Below, one piece after another: positions 1-12,808 of a stretch of 64,000 bases of DNA (the stretch's first letter is position 1; the number at the start of each line of letters is the position of its first letter). Source of the DNA: Stenopsyche tienmushanensis (lineage: Eukaryota; Arthropoda; Insecta; Trichoptera; Stenopsychidae); assembly GCA_008973525.1 (NCBI GenBank), contig WACJ01000525.1, positions 992,001 to 1,056,000 of the forward strand, given 5' to 3'. The notes beneath the pieces are model-generated. The model worked only from the letters and a program-made list of their open reading frames with translations. It was not told the origin of the DNA and did no database searches. The position numbers and the translations under genes are program-made.

Positions 1-362
1 CGGTTTGAACGAAGCAATTGAAAAGTATTGTAAATATTGCACACGTATATATGGGTGATTTGGCATTGATGGATTACAACTGCTCATCCAAATGTGATTG
101 TTATTTTTTTATAATCAAATTCTATTCTTCTGATGGAGTTTCACTAAACTTTTAATAAAAAGATCTGATTGTAATTTAAATTTAATAAATAATTTCTACA
201 TGTATCATACAAGTAAAACCATCGATCCTATAACATTGTTAGAAGAAATTGTTATCAGAAATGATCCAAAAGATATCTCCATCGCAAAGCGAATTTGAAT
301 TAAGAAATTATGAGTTTCACTTTGAAACAATACAAAAAGACTGGATTAGGTCGATGGCTTAG
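1..362. other. AT-rich intergenic DNA
   Basis: No open frame of note and no recognisable family on either strand. This is the edge of the window, so a feature could be cut here. Confidence 0.5.
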
Positions 363-496
363 AGTCGTATTTTATAGAACATGATTCCTTAATGGAACGT
401 TGTCAAAAACTTAAACGGAATTTGGGAAAATGCTTGGCACCATACCAGGATATCTATAAAAGAACGAGTAGGCAATCTTTCATCGCAGATTTGAAG
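363..496 (+). other. exon-like open segment, unrecognised
   Basis: An open frame of about 44 codons lies between an AG at 361-362 and a GT (GTATAC) at 497. It encodes a basic, cysteine-containing stretch with the motif ERCQKLKRNLGKC. The charge pattern vaguely resembles DNA-binding segments of uncharacterised arthropod transposon-linked proteins, but I cannot name a family. No partner exon is seen in the window, so it could be a relic exon, a transposon fragment or chance. Confidence 0.18.
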
Positions 497-544
497 GTAT
501 ACGCGATAAATAATTTTATACGCTATACTATATCAAATTAAATC

Positions 545-830
545 GATGTCTTGTATTGACGAGCCCTTTCGCCACCGTCTGGATAGGGAATAAGGAAGGT
601 TTGTAAAGACTGAGTAGTTTTCCTCGGGAGACAGTGAAAAACTATTCTAGACGACCTTTTTAATTTTACTGGAAAGGGCTTTTCGGAATGCAAAGATTTC
701 AGTCCCTCTTTTCCTCGCTAGGGCGTTACCGGGGTAGGTTGAAGATATACGTGACGCTTAAGTGCATCTCGAATTTGCTCCTACACCAACTGAGGGTACC
801 TCCTCGTCCACGTGCTATTTACTCGAACAG
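545..830 (-). repeat. interspersed repeat, copy 1 (shared with 62515-62730)
   Basis: Read on the minus strand, this segment aligns with 62515-62730 on the plus strand. Shared blocks in the same order include GGACGAGG/GGACGGGG, ACCCTCA, GCCCTAG, GCATTCC, CGTCTAGAA, CCGAGGAAAA and ACTCAGTCTTTA. The 62.5 kb copy is followed by a LINE-like 3' tail, so both are probably pieces of one non-LTR retrotransposon. The match is imperfect and contains indels, so the copies are old. Confidence 0.6.
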
Positions 831-3384
831 ATTCGAGACTGAGTGGTTTCCTATTTCAGGTTGACCCTCTCAGTTCGGCGATTTCACAACAATATAGAAG
901 GCAACGGAAGACAATGCTGTTATCGTTGCAATGTGAAATTCTTCATTTGGCTCTCTTCAAGGCCATCTGCTTGATGTTCTTGTTGCCCTTGTTCTGTTCC
1001 TAAAGCAAGCCAATATTTGTAAAAGTAACTCATCAGCTAAAAAATCAAGTTGAGATTATGAAATTTATGGTAAACAGATGTGCTTATGTGCGAAAATACA
1101 TTATCATGCTCATTAAATTTTCATGTAAGACATGATATAAAAGCAAAGGCATGCATGACATTCTTAAATCGAGAAACTCTGATAGCTAAGAGATTTCCCA
1201 GTAGAAAATACTGCAAAATTAAGTGTGTATTATAATGGAGGCAATCAATCGTTCATGGCTTTTGACAGTCTGTACTTGCACCATTTCTACACAGCAATCT
1301 ATTCCAATAAATGTATCTGACTTTGGCCATAAATGTGGTCACACTTGCAATGGAAAGCAACAAAGACATGACTATGAACATGCATATCTGCCAAGCAAAA
1401 AATCTTAGATTAGCGCATATGGTTACAGATGTTGGATTTAAATATTGGTGTTTCTGATTGATTTTCATAGTCTCAAGAAATGAATATCTGCAATCTCAAG
1501 ACATGGGCTTCGTCCACCACCATAAAGCACCAGATATCCTGTCCGTGGGCTTCCTGCAACTTTATAAATATCGCACCATTTGTCCGCCACATGATGATGA
1601 TCATCAAACAGCTGCGACCGTGGAAAAAACCCTGTCGACATCAAGGGGTTTCCGCGTCTTCGCGTATCCTGTCTTCTCTTTGAGCGACGCGCGTGCTTCA
1701 GATGCAGTTACGCGATTTCGATGATTTATAAATGCATACGCGCATTTTAAATTGCAATTCGCAATGTTGTGACATGGCGCAACGTGCGTGTTGTGGCATC
1801 ATTAGCATGTAGAAGGCAGCCCCGTACAAATTTATCATAAAAGAGTATAACGACGCGCGAAAACACTTCATTTCGACCACATTGCTATTTCGAGACACTT
1901 TGTACGGGGAACACATGACATTCAACTCTTTTGCCTCCAAAAAAATCACGAACAGAAACCGAATCGCTCTCAACATCCTATAAATTACTCTTGGGGCGGA
2001 GTAAAAAAAAATTGGATTGTTTAGCCGGCGAAGTCTCATTACCATGGTGTGTGATGACATAAGCTCGACTTCATCAGACAGATTATACTCTAGGACTGTC
2101 GTCAATATGACAGTTTGGTAAATTTGCTCCTTCCGTCATGTTCAATCAAAATTTACCGGCCGAATGCCACGATTTTGCTGAAGCGCGTGTCAGTTTGACG
2201 GCCTTCGCTGTTTGACCTACAACACCTACACGTTCACCGTGGTAAATTAAATAAATCCATAGAAACACGTGTCATCCTAATCTTTGGCAGTTTTAAGCAT
2301 ACTACGAGAAAGCTATCTATAACAAGATATAATTTTACTGAAAAAAAATCTTGGCAGTGCTAGAAGACTGATGACTAGCTTAACAATTTGACCGAAATCC
2401 TCGTCTAGTCAAAATCAGAGCTATGGTATAAAATACGGATTATGCTCTGAATTATTGCCCATAAATTATCAATAAATGCATTTCTTACATTATTAAAATA
2501 TTGTTAAAATTTTAAATTTATTATTAAACCCTTCTGTCAATGAATGTATCTATTACCCGATCCCGAAATTTATTTTTTAACTCTAAATTCTTTAAAACCC
2601 CTCAATGAACAAAATTACTATTAAAATACATAGCTACTATTAAAAAACTAATCGCAAAAGCATAATGGTTTAGCCAGACTATCTTATTGATAAAAGGGTT
2701 AACCATAGTTATGTAATAGGTGACACTTAGTTTTTAGGAAAAGTTGATTTTAAATGGAATTTTTTAACTAAAAGTTTGAGGAGCGTAGCTTATGTCTTAT
2801 GTATGCGACGAACACGGAAACAAAAGATTCTCCTTCTCTTTTCGAGCAATTGCCGGTGTTGGTGTTTCAATTTTCGTGACGTTCAAGCCACTTTCCTACC
2901 GCACCTATATAAGTTTCACTTAAAAAATCTTAAATTTAACATGAAGAATTACGATATATTCGAATACGAAAGACAATATATTCGATATTGATTGGGATTG
3001 TGTTATTTTGCGCTGCAGCATTGTATTGAATTAATTACACGTTGATACCTTTATCGCAATTATGGCATTCGATTCACGCATTTACCTTGACATGTATTTA
3101 ATATTGAAGGGCAATGATTAACTATTCATAACATTTAAAATAATTGATGTACGTACAAGGACTGTGCTTAGATAGGGTGAAGATGTTACGAAATTTCTGT
3201 GATTATCTTCATATATTTTGAATAGTATTTCTATATCATATTGATCAGTGTTGAAATTCAACTTTTACACTCATTTTTTCCAAGTTAATTTTTGTTTCAG
3301 TTAGGGTTTATACAATGTACATCAGAAAAGTTATAGTCTACCAAGCTTTCAACGTTGCGGACATTAATTACAATGATCGAAACC
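831..3384. other. intergenic, nothing recognised
   Basis: Contains a 135-codon minus-strand open frame (1698-2105) with hydrophobic stretches but no motif I recognise and no splice or promoter context; it may be chance. The rest is AT-rich. CACGTG occurs near 2266. Confidence 0.4.
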
Positions 3385-3570
3385 TGAATAATTATAGATG
3401 CTGGCATTAAATTAAAATTTACAAAGCTCCTTTTTTGTCTACAAGTAGTTAATGTTAATTATTATTAAATAAATGTTAACTACTTTCGATACAAGATGGC
3501 TATGACTCCGGTAGACGTGACTAGAGTAGCAAGGCGAAAACTTGATTGAAATATTGCAACTTGTATAGCA
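3385..3570 (+). repeat. interspersed repeat, copy 1 (inverted partner at ~43300-43490)
   Basis: The segment aligns with the reverse complement of 43300-43490. Shared blocks in order are ATTAAATTAAAAT, TACAAAG, TTTTTTGT, ACAAGTA, AATTATTATTAAATAA, CTACTTTCGATACAA, ATGGCTA and TTGATTGAAATATTGCAA. No coding capacity or terminal repeats are evident, so the class is unknown. Confidence 0.6.
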
Positions 3571-4654
3571 GCTAAAACATAGTTTCAGTCATGAAGTTCA
3601 AATTCCGTCAATTTGGCGGATGCGGAAAACCTACTGCTAAATATGCACGTTTTTCCTTGTCAAGGCAAGGAGCAAAAACAGCGCTGCAAGTATCACTCAC
3701 GATGTCAGTTGCCAATTTCAAATGTCAATAGGATCGACGTCTCTCCCGTCGTGGCCAGGGCATTTGATCAGCATCTGCTGAAAATTATGAAGCCACATCA
3801 ATATTTCCAAGAAGAGCCCAAACTCCTCGCTTGAAAGATGGCATGCATAAATAACAATATGAAATAGTAAAAGATCAGGAGCGGGAACACGTGCAGTGAC
3901 TCTCACGTGTGGGCGTTTGGATACACGCGCTGGTCATTTTCTTTGGATTCGAACCAAGAATCTTCACGCACTTGCACGGCTGCCACAATCAGTGTGTTTA
4001 TTATTTTTGGGTACCAACGAAGAGATGAAGTGCTTTTCGTCACCGGCAGACGCTCACCTGCCGCTTTATTTTTCCCCCGGACGACAGACGACACGACCCG
4101 AAAAGTTGACAGCTACGCGATTTCACGTTTCACCGGACTAATATGCATTTATTATCTCACCACTAAATCTGTCAAATTTTATAGTGGCCACAAGAAGAAC
4201 CAGACTGGTGATTCACACACTGGCCGTACGAGAAACTATTCCTGATTGTGATAATTAACTGAATGTTGAATGGCCCAACGAGATTTCGACGCCAGTTTTG
4301 CCACATAGCTCATCTGCGACATGTGCAAAGATATCAAGGAAGCACACAGACAAATGCAAGAAAAGCTTTTTGTCAAGTGTTAATTGCTAGTTTTGACAAG
4401 GTTCCAAAGTTTTTATTTATAAAACCTTCATTTTTATAAAAATCACATCAAAAATATACTAGGGCTTTCCATATGAATTTAACAAAGCAAAATATGTGTC
4501 GTTCTCAAATGATATTCCAAGTGGCAAAAAGGAAGACTATCTATCAATGAAAGATCTGGTGAATACGGGAAATTGAATTTAATTTAGAAATTGTAATATG
4601 TATAAGATTTACACATATCTATAGATTTTAAATTTTCATTCATATTGTCAATTT
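3571..4654. other. intergenic, nothing recognised
   Basis: Several short overlapping open frames (3613-4245) occur on both strands but none has a recognisable motif, signal peptide or splice structure. Confidence 0.4.
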
Positions 4655-4690
4655 TGCGACAAATAAATCAATCCTAATTTATTTGTCGCA
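4655..4690. repeat. perfect 14-bp inverted repeat (hairpin)
   Basis: TGCGACAAATAAAT (4655-4668) is followed by an 8-base loop and its exact reverse complement (4677-4690). It could be the tip of a decayed foldback element or a stem in a transcript. No flanking target duplication is apparent. Confidence 0.55.
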
Positions 4691-5422
4691 GCCCTGTGTT
4701 AAAAAATATATGATAGACTATACAGCAATTATAAGTTTTTCAAGTCACCATATGTAATGATTCTAATGAAAAAACATCAATAAGGCTTAATATCCTACCA
4801 TCAATCAATACAAGCAGCACTTACTTTTCTATCCTTTTCATTTTTAACAACCCACCCGATCAGTCTTCTTCGGACAACTTCGTTTTATAATAAGACTTCG
4901 TAATCGTTCTGTATATGCGCTCATTCGTCACATCAGTAGTCCGAAAAGTGGACTGATTGGACATATGAGCCTTGTGGCCACTCCGTCTTCTTTTGGGCCT
5001 TTTTGCGGCATTTTCTATTATCTGTACGACCACATAAGCAACTATAAAGCAGCAATAAATTGAATTTCCGGGGGAAAGGGAGTTAGATACTTGCAATGGG
5101 TGCTTCGTATTTTTCCAATATAAAAATTTTCCTTTTTCTTGCTCTTGTTAAGATCTTTTTTTTATCTTTTTCGAGAAAGTCAAATATTCTTGGGCGAAAA
5201 AACGTTGATATGTTCATTCTTCCATAATGCGATTGATATAAAAATGATCCATGAATTGAACGTTGGGTCATATTCCAGTATTGAGTTACAGTTTTGAACA
5301 AATGGTCGACAATAGTAAAATTGGACACATGAAGACTGATGCTTTAGCTTCGGTAGTATTATTTCATTAGTTTGATTCGATCCACTAGCTAAGGGTAGGT
5401 AATGCGTCAACAATATATCGTG
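4691..5422. other. intergenic, nothing recognised
   Basis: Short minus-strand open frames only. No family, repeat or splice signal is recognised. Confidence 0.4.
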
Positions 5423-5545
5423 ATGAGGGCACGGTTAAGACACGTGCCATCAACCCTTATGGCCGGAATATTTATATGTAGCCCTCGGCCTGGACACGTG
5501 TCTGTGACGTCATGCGATATGTAGCACTAATGAGAGTGCCCTCAT
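5423..5545. mobile_element. 123-bp inverted-repeat element (MITE-like)
   Basis: It begins ATGAGGGCAC (5423-5432) and ends with the exact reverse complement GTGCCCTCAT (5536-5545). A second inverted pair centred on CACGTG lies inside, near 5440 and 5494. A TGACGTCA palindrome (CRE-type) sits near 5504. The small size and nested symmetry suggest a miniature inverted-repeat transposon, though no clear target duplication is visible. A palindromic regulatory element is the alternative. Confidence 0.4.
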
Positions 5546-5973
5546 TTCATTGCAAATAGTAATTTAGACCTAGCATTAATATGAAAATGTACCCATTTGT
5601 TTACACACGTCCTTGTACGTGAGATTGTGATCGACGTACGTTCTTGCAGGTCCACAAGGAATAGAGTTAATATTTGAAGGCTTAAAGAACAGCACGCAAT
5701 GCATTTCCCTAAATTACATAAATTATTCATGCCCAAATCCAATCCTTTGGGAAAGCCCTGCTACACGCTTGAATAGTCCATATGACCCTTCGCATGCAAC
5801 GCGCATATATAAAACATTGAATTTTCCAAATAGAAAAGTGTATTTATATTTCAATTAAATGTTTGAGAGCCACTGTAATTATAGGTACATATATGCATAA
5901 CAATTTTTAAAAAATCATAGGCCTAAATAGTCGTATTTTTGTATGTATGCTTAAATTGACCTTACGTGGCAGA
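5546..5973. other. AT-rich DNA upstream of the tRNA gene
   Basis: No coding feature or repeat recognised. Confidence 0.4.
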
Positions 5974-6046
5974 GGTCCTGTGGCGCAACGGATAACGCGT
6001 CTGACTACGGATCAGAAGATTCCAGGTTCGAATCCTGGCAGGATCG
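5974..6046 (+). tRNA. tRNA-Arg (anticodon ACG)
   Basis: A 73-nt sequence folds as a canonical tRNA. The 7-bp acceptor stem GGTCCTG pairs with CAGGATC (one G-T pair) and the discriminator base is G. The anticodon arm TCTGA/TCAGA carries loop CTACGGA with ACG at 6007-6009. The T arm CCAGG/CCTGG carries loop TTCGAAT. A34 would be modified to inosine to read CGN arginine codons. Both internal RNA polymerase III promoter boxes are intact: box A around TGGCGCAACGG and box B GGTTCGAATCC. A TTTT terminator follows at 6052-6055. There is no intron. The gene is isolated, and its perfect stems argue that it is functional rather than SINE-derived. Confidence 0.96.
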
Positions 6047-7984
6047 AATTATTTTGCATTTTTTAATATCACATCATACTTATTAAACATTTTAAAATTA
6101 TTATATATGTTTTTTATACAATTTTAATTCTTATTTAAGTTAATGTTGTTATTTTAAAAAAATTAGCACACAAAATATATATTTTTTGGTTATAATATTG
6201 AATGAAAATTGAATGGCAACATTGTATACCAACCATACCAAATGAAATTATTTTGAATTTCAACTTTTAGTCTAAAACATAAAAACCAGACGCAGGGCTC
6301 AATTTATCCGGTGAGAATTCTCAAGAGACTTGACTTATTGATCGCACCAACCGCCGTGACATTGGACGAGCCAAAGGGGCGGAGAGGTGCTATAAAGTGG
6401 AATGGGGTGAGACACACCCCAATTCACACAATATGGCTTCGGATGAATCACATATTTAAAGGACAATATTGTAATACCGACCGCTAAGAACTTAATCCTC
6501 TCGAAAGCTTATTTTTTATAAATCATACGCGGCCGACTTACGAAAATATTCGAATCATGAAAGAAGTGACTATGCAACAATAATAATAAATTTAAATTAT
6601 TTTAATTCAATACTAATAATTAAAATATGTAATTATGTATAATTATGATTTTATTTAAAAGTAGAAATGAATACAATATGTATTATGATATTGAATGTTA
6701 TGTGTTATAAATATTTTTATTTGACGTTTATAAAATGCATGCAAGCAATGGCCGTTTTAAATCTTTTTACGGTCTGTTTTAGGTTAGTTAAAAGCAAAGC
6801 GTTTGAACTGTCATTCTGACAGATGGTATGTCGGTGTTCAAATACATATTTTTTTCGTTTGTTTGAGGCATAAATCCCGGAAAGCCTTATCTTAAAGTTG
6901 TATCCTTCGAGATAAGGTTATCTAAAAAGGATTTTTTCCCGAAGAGCTCTCAGCGTATACTCAAATCAGTAGAAACGTGCTCAAGTAGATGTGGTGCAAT
7001 GGAACCAAGGCTCAAAATGTCTCAAGTAGCATCAAATTGAAAGGTAAAATAGCCATTATTTCATATGGCCATAAAGATAGAAATGCAATTCGCGTACACA
7101 GCACGGAATTATGCGTGGATATAAAAATACACCCTTAGAATGAACATGCATGGAAATCTCAGTAGGGAAAGATTTTTTCCACTTAAGCACGAATGATATA
7201 ATCAATACACACTTCTAGCAATGCAATTTTAAATAAATCTGTAAATGAAACCACATCATGTGTATATTATGAGGACTTTATATATAGTTTTCGTGTACCC
7301 GACGCATATATCAAGTTCAGCCAACATCTGGTAACCATAAGTTAATCTCTGTTCGAGAAGGTTATCTTGGAAGCACTCTTCGACCGTCAATATTTATCTG
7401 CATTGCTGATATTGGCGCTATTACCACTAAGGACTCTGCTGCGTAAATATTTCATTCCTAGATACAAACATTTTATGAGATAAAAGGACACATGTTCGTT
7501 CGTCCATATGCATGCACGGAGGAGGAAAACAGCTGTAAGTCGAAACGTTCGCCTTGAAATTGATTATATTTTATATATCTTAAATAAATAATCATTTGAA
7601 AAATATACCAACATACTGGCAAAAATAATACACATTCAATAAATGCACATTGTAAGTTAATAAGCTGTTGAGACTGTTTCAATTTTTAATGGAATTTGAA
7701 ACTCGCAGAAATTACAACAAAAGATCAATATAGAGAATTAAAATGTCCTTTATTATTCACAGAGGCGTAGAAATGGGTTGTTGCCAAGGGTGCCAGAATC
7801 GTAGAACATTGTTGAGGTGAGATCACAAATGGTTGATTACAATGCAAAGGATGGTGTTATTTGTTTTAATTTGGAATATCTTTTCATTGATATATTATTT
7901 TCCATTATAATGAAAAAGAAAACGCCCTGATGTCATTCAATTGTCTAATATTTACCAGACAAATTAATCTCTATGTATGTATTG
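6047..7984. other. intergenic, nothing recognised
   Basis: AT-rich, with only short open frames. TATAAA-type runs are frequent, as expected from base composition. No transposon protein was recognised. Confidence 0.4.
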
Positions 7985-8245
7985 TTGAATTTGATAGACA
8001 AGAAATTTGTTCAAATATTAGGAAGACCCGAAAGTATTCGAATATTTACTAAAAAAAAGTTGTACTTAAAAAAATTAATTTACAACAAAAAGTCTTTATT
8101 ATTCAAAGCATCTTCTCATCGTTTTGGAGATCCATTGATAACTTTTTTGTAAAAACTTCCTGACAATAAGCGATTTTAAATGCATTTTTAAATAATTTTT
8201 CTCTCAGGCTGTACTCCATGGATCTAAAAAGATGGAAATCCATCG
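7985..8245 (-). mobile_element. mariner transposase C-terminal relic
   Basis: Read on the minus strand, a broken frame encodes a DFHLFRSM motif. This is the segment around the third catalytic Asp of mariner transposases (family pattern SPDLAPSDYHLFRSM). After a frame change it gives FYKKVINGSPKR, matching the FY-x-x-GI-x-x-LP-x-RW block near the protein end. Only about 80 residues survive, with frame changes and no N-terminal domain. It abuts hAT copy A. Confidence 0.6.
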
Positions 8246-8289
8246 GGGTGAGGTCCTGTCACCTTGTTTCTGATCACCCGTTGCAATTA

Positions 8290-9155
8290 GGGAATCCAAT
8301 CCCGGGATCTCGAACAGTTTTAGGTGCGCATGAATCCCAAGATTAGTAAACGTAATTCCGAAAAATTCGGGATTGAATTTTTTATCTAATACAAATCGTA
8401 CACCAGCACGATGAAGGCTACTAAATCGAGACATTCTCGCCGAAATCTGGAGGCTTGGAAACTATCTAATCTATGTATACATATATACAGTACATATAGG
8501 TTTTTCAAATTGTTATATTAACCTTTCCCTACCGGTGATGTATTTACTACACCTTGATTCTTATAATGGGAACATCGATATGAAATATAATAGATTCCGG
8601 GTTCAGAATTTTGGTATTCCTCCATAATATAATTATGAATCACACCAACGTATTATAGTATATAAGTATTCATCTGCAGCGACGGAAATAAATAATTTGT
8701 CAGGAAATCGGGAATTTTGCGAGTTTACGTCCGTGTCTCGGCAGAAAGGAATTTTATCAGTCACATTGATGGTGTTGTACGAAAATGGGAGCTTAGCGGT
8801 CATCAACTCGAATTAGCATTTAAATATCTGATGACGATACCTCCAACGAGTGTGGAGGCTGATCGTGTATTTTCAGCAGCAGGTTACCTGACTACCAAAA
8901 TCAGATCCAGACTAATTGAACAAACACTCGATGCCTTAATGTTACTTTGGGCATATTTTCAAAATAATATTTGATTTTTTTAGTGTTTTATTTTTTTTTA
9001 AATTTTATTTTTATCTTTTCTTAAATAAAAAAAATTTAATTCGCCTTCAACTTTTTTTTTTTACTAAACCAATAGACTTATTAGTAATTTTTGATCAAAT
9101 TTATCAATGTAATTTCTTAAACTATTGAAAATTCCAGTCCCGGGAGTTACATTGC
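8290..9155 (+). mobile_element. hAT element, copy A (sibling of 40321-40965)
   Basis: The region 8290-9155 aligns, in reverse complement, with 40321-40965. It includes the outer CCCGGGA-containing ends, the TTTAGGTGC segment near 8320, the GATTAGTAAACGTAAT block, a shared AT-rich stretch (8460-8700) and the transposase C terminus. The right end near 9140 carries a degraded CCCGGGA motif equivalent to the CAGGGATCCCGGGATT end of copy B. No clean 8-bp target duplication is visible. Copy A keeps more of the transposase than B. Confidence 0.6.
8717..8974 (+). pseudogene. hAT transposase, C-terminal dimerisation domain fragment
   Basis: An 85-codon frame ends in the hAT C-terminal (Dimer_Tnp_hAT) signature: a hydrophobic helix, then KYLMTIPPTSVEADRVFSAA, then a SRL block, then LMLLWAYFQ. 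In hAT transposases this region packs against the catalytic domain and mediates dimerisation. The BED finger, the RNase H-like core and the catalytic Asp residues are absent, so this is a fragment of a protein normally around 600 residues. The true frame begins at about residue 24. The upstream codons are in the non-coding part of the element. Confidence 0.75.
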
Positions 9156-9360
9156 TTTTCAAAAAAGACAATTTTGTTGTGTTCAGTGAAGGCATGGGGA
9201 TCCTAGACTTAGGGATAACTCCTCAATTGATTTCATTAGAGTTTTTAATGCGTCGTAACTCGGCTATATTAATGGACTATCGACAAAAAACGTGCTCTGT
9301 GAAAATACCACTTAATTCACGCACCATCGAATATCAGGATCGGACGTATAAACTGAGACA
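9125..9360 (+). pseudogene. possible retropepsin-like relic
   Basis: An open frame overlapping the right end of hAT copy A encodes a stretch ending LEFLMRRNSAILMDYRQKT. This resembles the C-terminal flap of LTR-retrotransposon proteases (ILG-x-DFL-x-x-x-x-A-x-ID). The catalytic DTG triad is not visible and no gag or RT flanks it. The assignment rests on one short motif and could be wrong. Confidence 0.25.
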
Positions 9361-11920
9361 TACAAGCATGATAAGGAAAACCTTGCATACGCACGTTCAT
9401 GTGCAAATGCAATTTTTTCCATGTATATAATTAATTTTTAAATACTTAAGTTTATCATTTATTGATATAAAAACAAATATATTCTTAATAATTTAAATAA
9501 TAGCACAAATTGCCAAAAAAGAGAACAAAAAAGTAAATTTTATTCATTGTGTTTTTTTTTCATTTGCTAAGGAAATTCAAGTTGGAAAGCTAAAAAATGA
9601 AACTGCGTTTGGGTAATATATAATAAAATAGGCACGTCACTGATCTAGTGATTGCTTTATCTTACATATAGATACACACAGTAGATGCGGTACGGCGCAT
9701 GCGCGTAGCGTCTTAATGGTGTATGCAATGGACACAGACACACTACAAACGAATCTCTTTCTGCTTTCGTCCAATTTCCGCTTGGAGTTTCGTTTTTCAT
9801 AACGTTCTGCCCTACCGTACATATACAAGTTTAACTTCAAAACACTATCATATTTTTATCTTAAGTTTGTATTAACATTCAAATGCTCATTTTTAAGTAG
9901 AAGGGTTTAAACATTAAAAATAAGCTGAAATAAATTATTTTTAACGGTTAATTGTTATATTTTTACCTAAATCTTGATGATATGCTAAGTGTTTCTAAAT
10001 GAATTGTTGGTAGGGTATAGGTTTTTTCTAAATGGATTAGAATTTATTTTTGAACGAACGAAGAAGTATATCCATTCTGCATTTCAATCCTAATAATCTC
10101 CATTTCAAGTTATTTTCATCCATTCCACATATTTGGTAAGCTATACCATCCGCCCACCTCGCCATATAATCTGCCTATCGTCAATGGCATAAACTTTCGT
10201 CATTTATATTCCCCATTTTTTTCCTTTTACAATCACGTCATTCGAAACTTATTCTTCTGCGAGTTCTCAGTTCTCAGATATGTTAGTGTTATAAAAAATT
10301 GATTCCAAAGCACGCCTTGAAATTGTTTTCCTTTCACACCCAATATCAGACCCTTGAAAAAATATGTAAGTATTGAAAGAAGCCGCTTTATAAAATATTT
10401 TCTTAGCAGGAAACAGACACTACATCGAATTTTAAATCTATCAAATTTAACATATCTAACATAAAAAAAGCAAAATTTTCAATTTAAACTCCATCTTAGA
10501 GGGTTGACATGATCGTGAATTATCGATGAACAAAAATCCCCCATTTGATAGTCATGCCCTTTGAGCCATATCATCCCCTATGCATCCATTTGTTGCAATT
10601 TCATCTAAACGAGTTATGAAATACGAATGCATATCAAATATTCATATGCAAGACGAATCGCTGTACTTCGGCCCATAAAGCAATCTTTGAGCCCTTAGCA
10701 TTCGGACCCGGTATGAATATGATATTTCAATTTTGACAATAAAAAAATATATATTTGCAATTATATTAAAGTTATCGGCCTTCATTATTATTGTCCTTGT
10801 TTGCTAAGGTTAAACATTAATTCTCGTACGATGTTTATCTTGGTATTATATTAGGGGAGGCTATCTCCAAGGGAAGCTAACGCAATTAAGATATCGTATG
10901 TATCCCGAAAGATTGATCATGAGACCTGTGACTCATATATCAGTAAATCAAAAGTACTATCGAAGAAATTGGGGTGAAAGTGTTATACAAATTTTCTTCT
11001 TGCGAAAGTTTTGATGAAAAATAAATCATCAAAATTTATTTTGGCGTTTCCTTAGATGTTTCAATTTTTATATTTTACCCTCAAATATCCATGTTCATGT
11101 GTATCCACTTCAATGGATATCGACTATATTTTTCTTTATACATTGACTGGCGTTGCGGAAAAGAATGCAAAAGGGGATGTAACATTAAAACAAGAATCTG
11201 TAAATATTACTGTATGACATCAAATAATACGATACTCAGTACAGTAGATCTAGTATTATGAATTTATTAAGATATAAAAATTATAAAGCTAAAAATATCT
11301 ACTCAAAGGTCAAAATGTACTGATTAATGCTTGGCTAAAATCGATTTTTATGTTCTTACAAGAAAACTATGTTTTATAACTTTCCTATGTATTTGGGGTT
11401 CATCAACCCCAACTTCACCACATAACACTTGCATCTAGCTGGAAGTTATTGCATTCATGGGATTCTTCCCTCTGAGGGCAGCGAAGGGAGGAAACTACAT
11501 CCCTCTACGAGCGGCGCAATCACAGCAGAAACCTTTTAAAGTTAACGAATCGTTATCGTACAGAATTTTCATTAGCGATACAATGTTGGGGCGAAAGGAC
11601 GACTCGCCCTCGAAGTATCCCTCGAAAGAGGGTGGAACAGTTTTCGTTTGCAATTTCGCATAGTTACTTTGAGAAAATCCAATTTTGTGCCGCATTGAAC
11701 GTAAACTGGTTTTTATTCTGTTAGTTTCGTCTCAAATTGAAGCTCTTTGTTTCGTTCTTGGGTTGATTATATTTGTGCATCTGTCGTTGCCAATCAAAAC
11801 TGTAAATAATTCCACAACTGCTCATCACTTTCTTTTATCTGCAACTAATGACCTTTTTGCGTCTTCTGATTTCTATGAGCATTGACGTTAATTGAACTCT
11901 TCGCGTACTTGAAATCTATT
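9361..11920. other. intergenic, nothing recognised
   Basis: AT-rich. A GCGCATGCGC (NRF1-like) site lies near 9697. A GC-richer patch at 11455-11660 carries overlapping short open frames on both strands with no recognised motif. Confidence 0.4.
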
Positions 11921-11985
11921 TTAACACTAGGTTTACCGATTTTTTTAATACCTAACTCTATCAATACCTGTCAAATTGACGAGTA
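11921..11985 (+). repeat. TTAA-flanked repeat end (shared with 36175-36240)
   Basis: TTAACACTAGG at 11921 begins a ~65-bp segment matching 36175-36240 (TTAACTCTAGG). Both share ATACCTAACTCTA and TCAAATTGACG. TTAA followed by a short conserved terminus suggests one end of a piggyBac-like element. I found no matching opposite end, so it may be truncated. Confidence 0.45.
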
Positions 11986-12808
11986 AATAAAAACACGTAG
12001 TTTCTTTAATTTAAGATTATTTTTATTATGTTGGTTTAATCAATAACCACATGAAATTCAATAAATACCTAAAAGAATAATATAAATGAATTTATGGAAA
12101 TTATAAACATGAAAAAATAGTGTCTGTTTCGAAAAAAAATGTTCATTCCAACCCTTAAAACAGTACGGGAGCCTTATATTTTGGCCGCCTTATGCCGTGA
12201 TTCGCACGGTCTACAGACCTGACACCACTGGACTTCTTTGTCTTTTTTTCCCTGTTGGAGAGGAATCTTCCATAAGACACCCTGGGTTTGATCCCAGGGT
12301 AGTGTCAGATTCTTACTGACTAAACCCCTCCCTTGTCCTTCTCTGTCCCCTTGGTATTGTTTATCTGCTTCAAAATGACAGGTAGTCTGGATCTATTCTA
12401 ACAAAAAATTGGCTTTGTAGAAATGTGTGCAAATTTTCGATCATTGCTTCCCGTATTATAAGAAATCATCCAATTAATTAAACAAAATTAAGTGATCTTC
12501 ATTGATAATATCAAAAATTTATTTAAAAAATTAATGAATGAAACTTATGTACTAAAAAGTTGTATTATGGTATGCACATCTTTTTCGTGTCGTTTTATCG
12601 ACAGGGATGTCAAATATTAATTATGATCGTAGCTTCAACCGGTTTCAGATCGTTCGTCTATATATGGCAGAATTTATTATGTATTTATATCGTCTGTTTC
12701 ATTTTGACAGCTGTCACTTTTTGATCTCGAATTGTGTCGAAGAGATTCGCGGCATTCGGAGAGAATTGCCGCAAATATATTTTTGACCCGCGTTTTTATC
12801 CTCTAAGG
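11986..12808. other. intergenic, possible unknown repeat
   Basis: Positions 12190-12420 have a C/T-rich, higher-GC composition unlike the flanks and include an imperfect palindrome around TGGGTTTGATCCCAGGG. It may be a repeat, but no second copy is in the window. Confidence 0.3.

Noticed and set aside
1698..2105. 135-codon minus-strand frame as a gene
   Set aside because: No motif, no splice or promoter context and atypical composition; frames of this length occur by chance in 64 kb.
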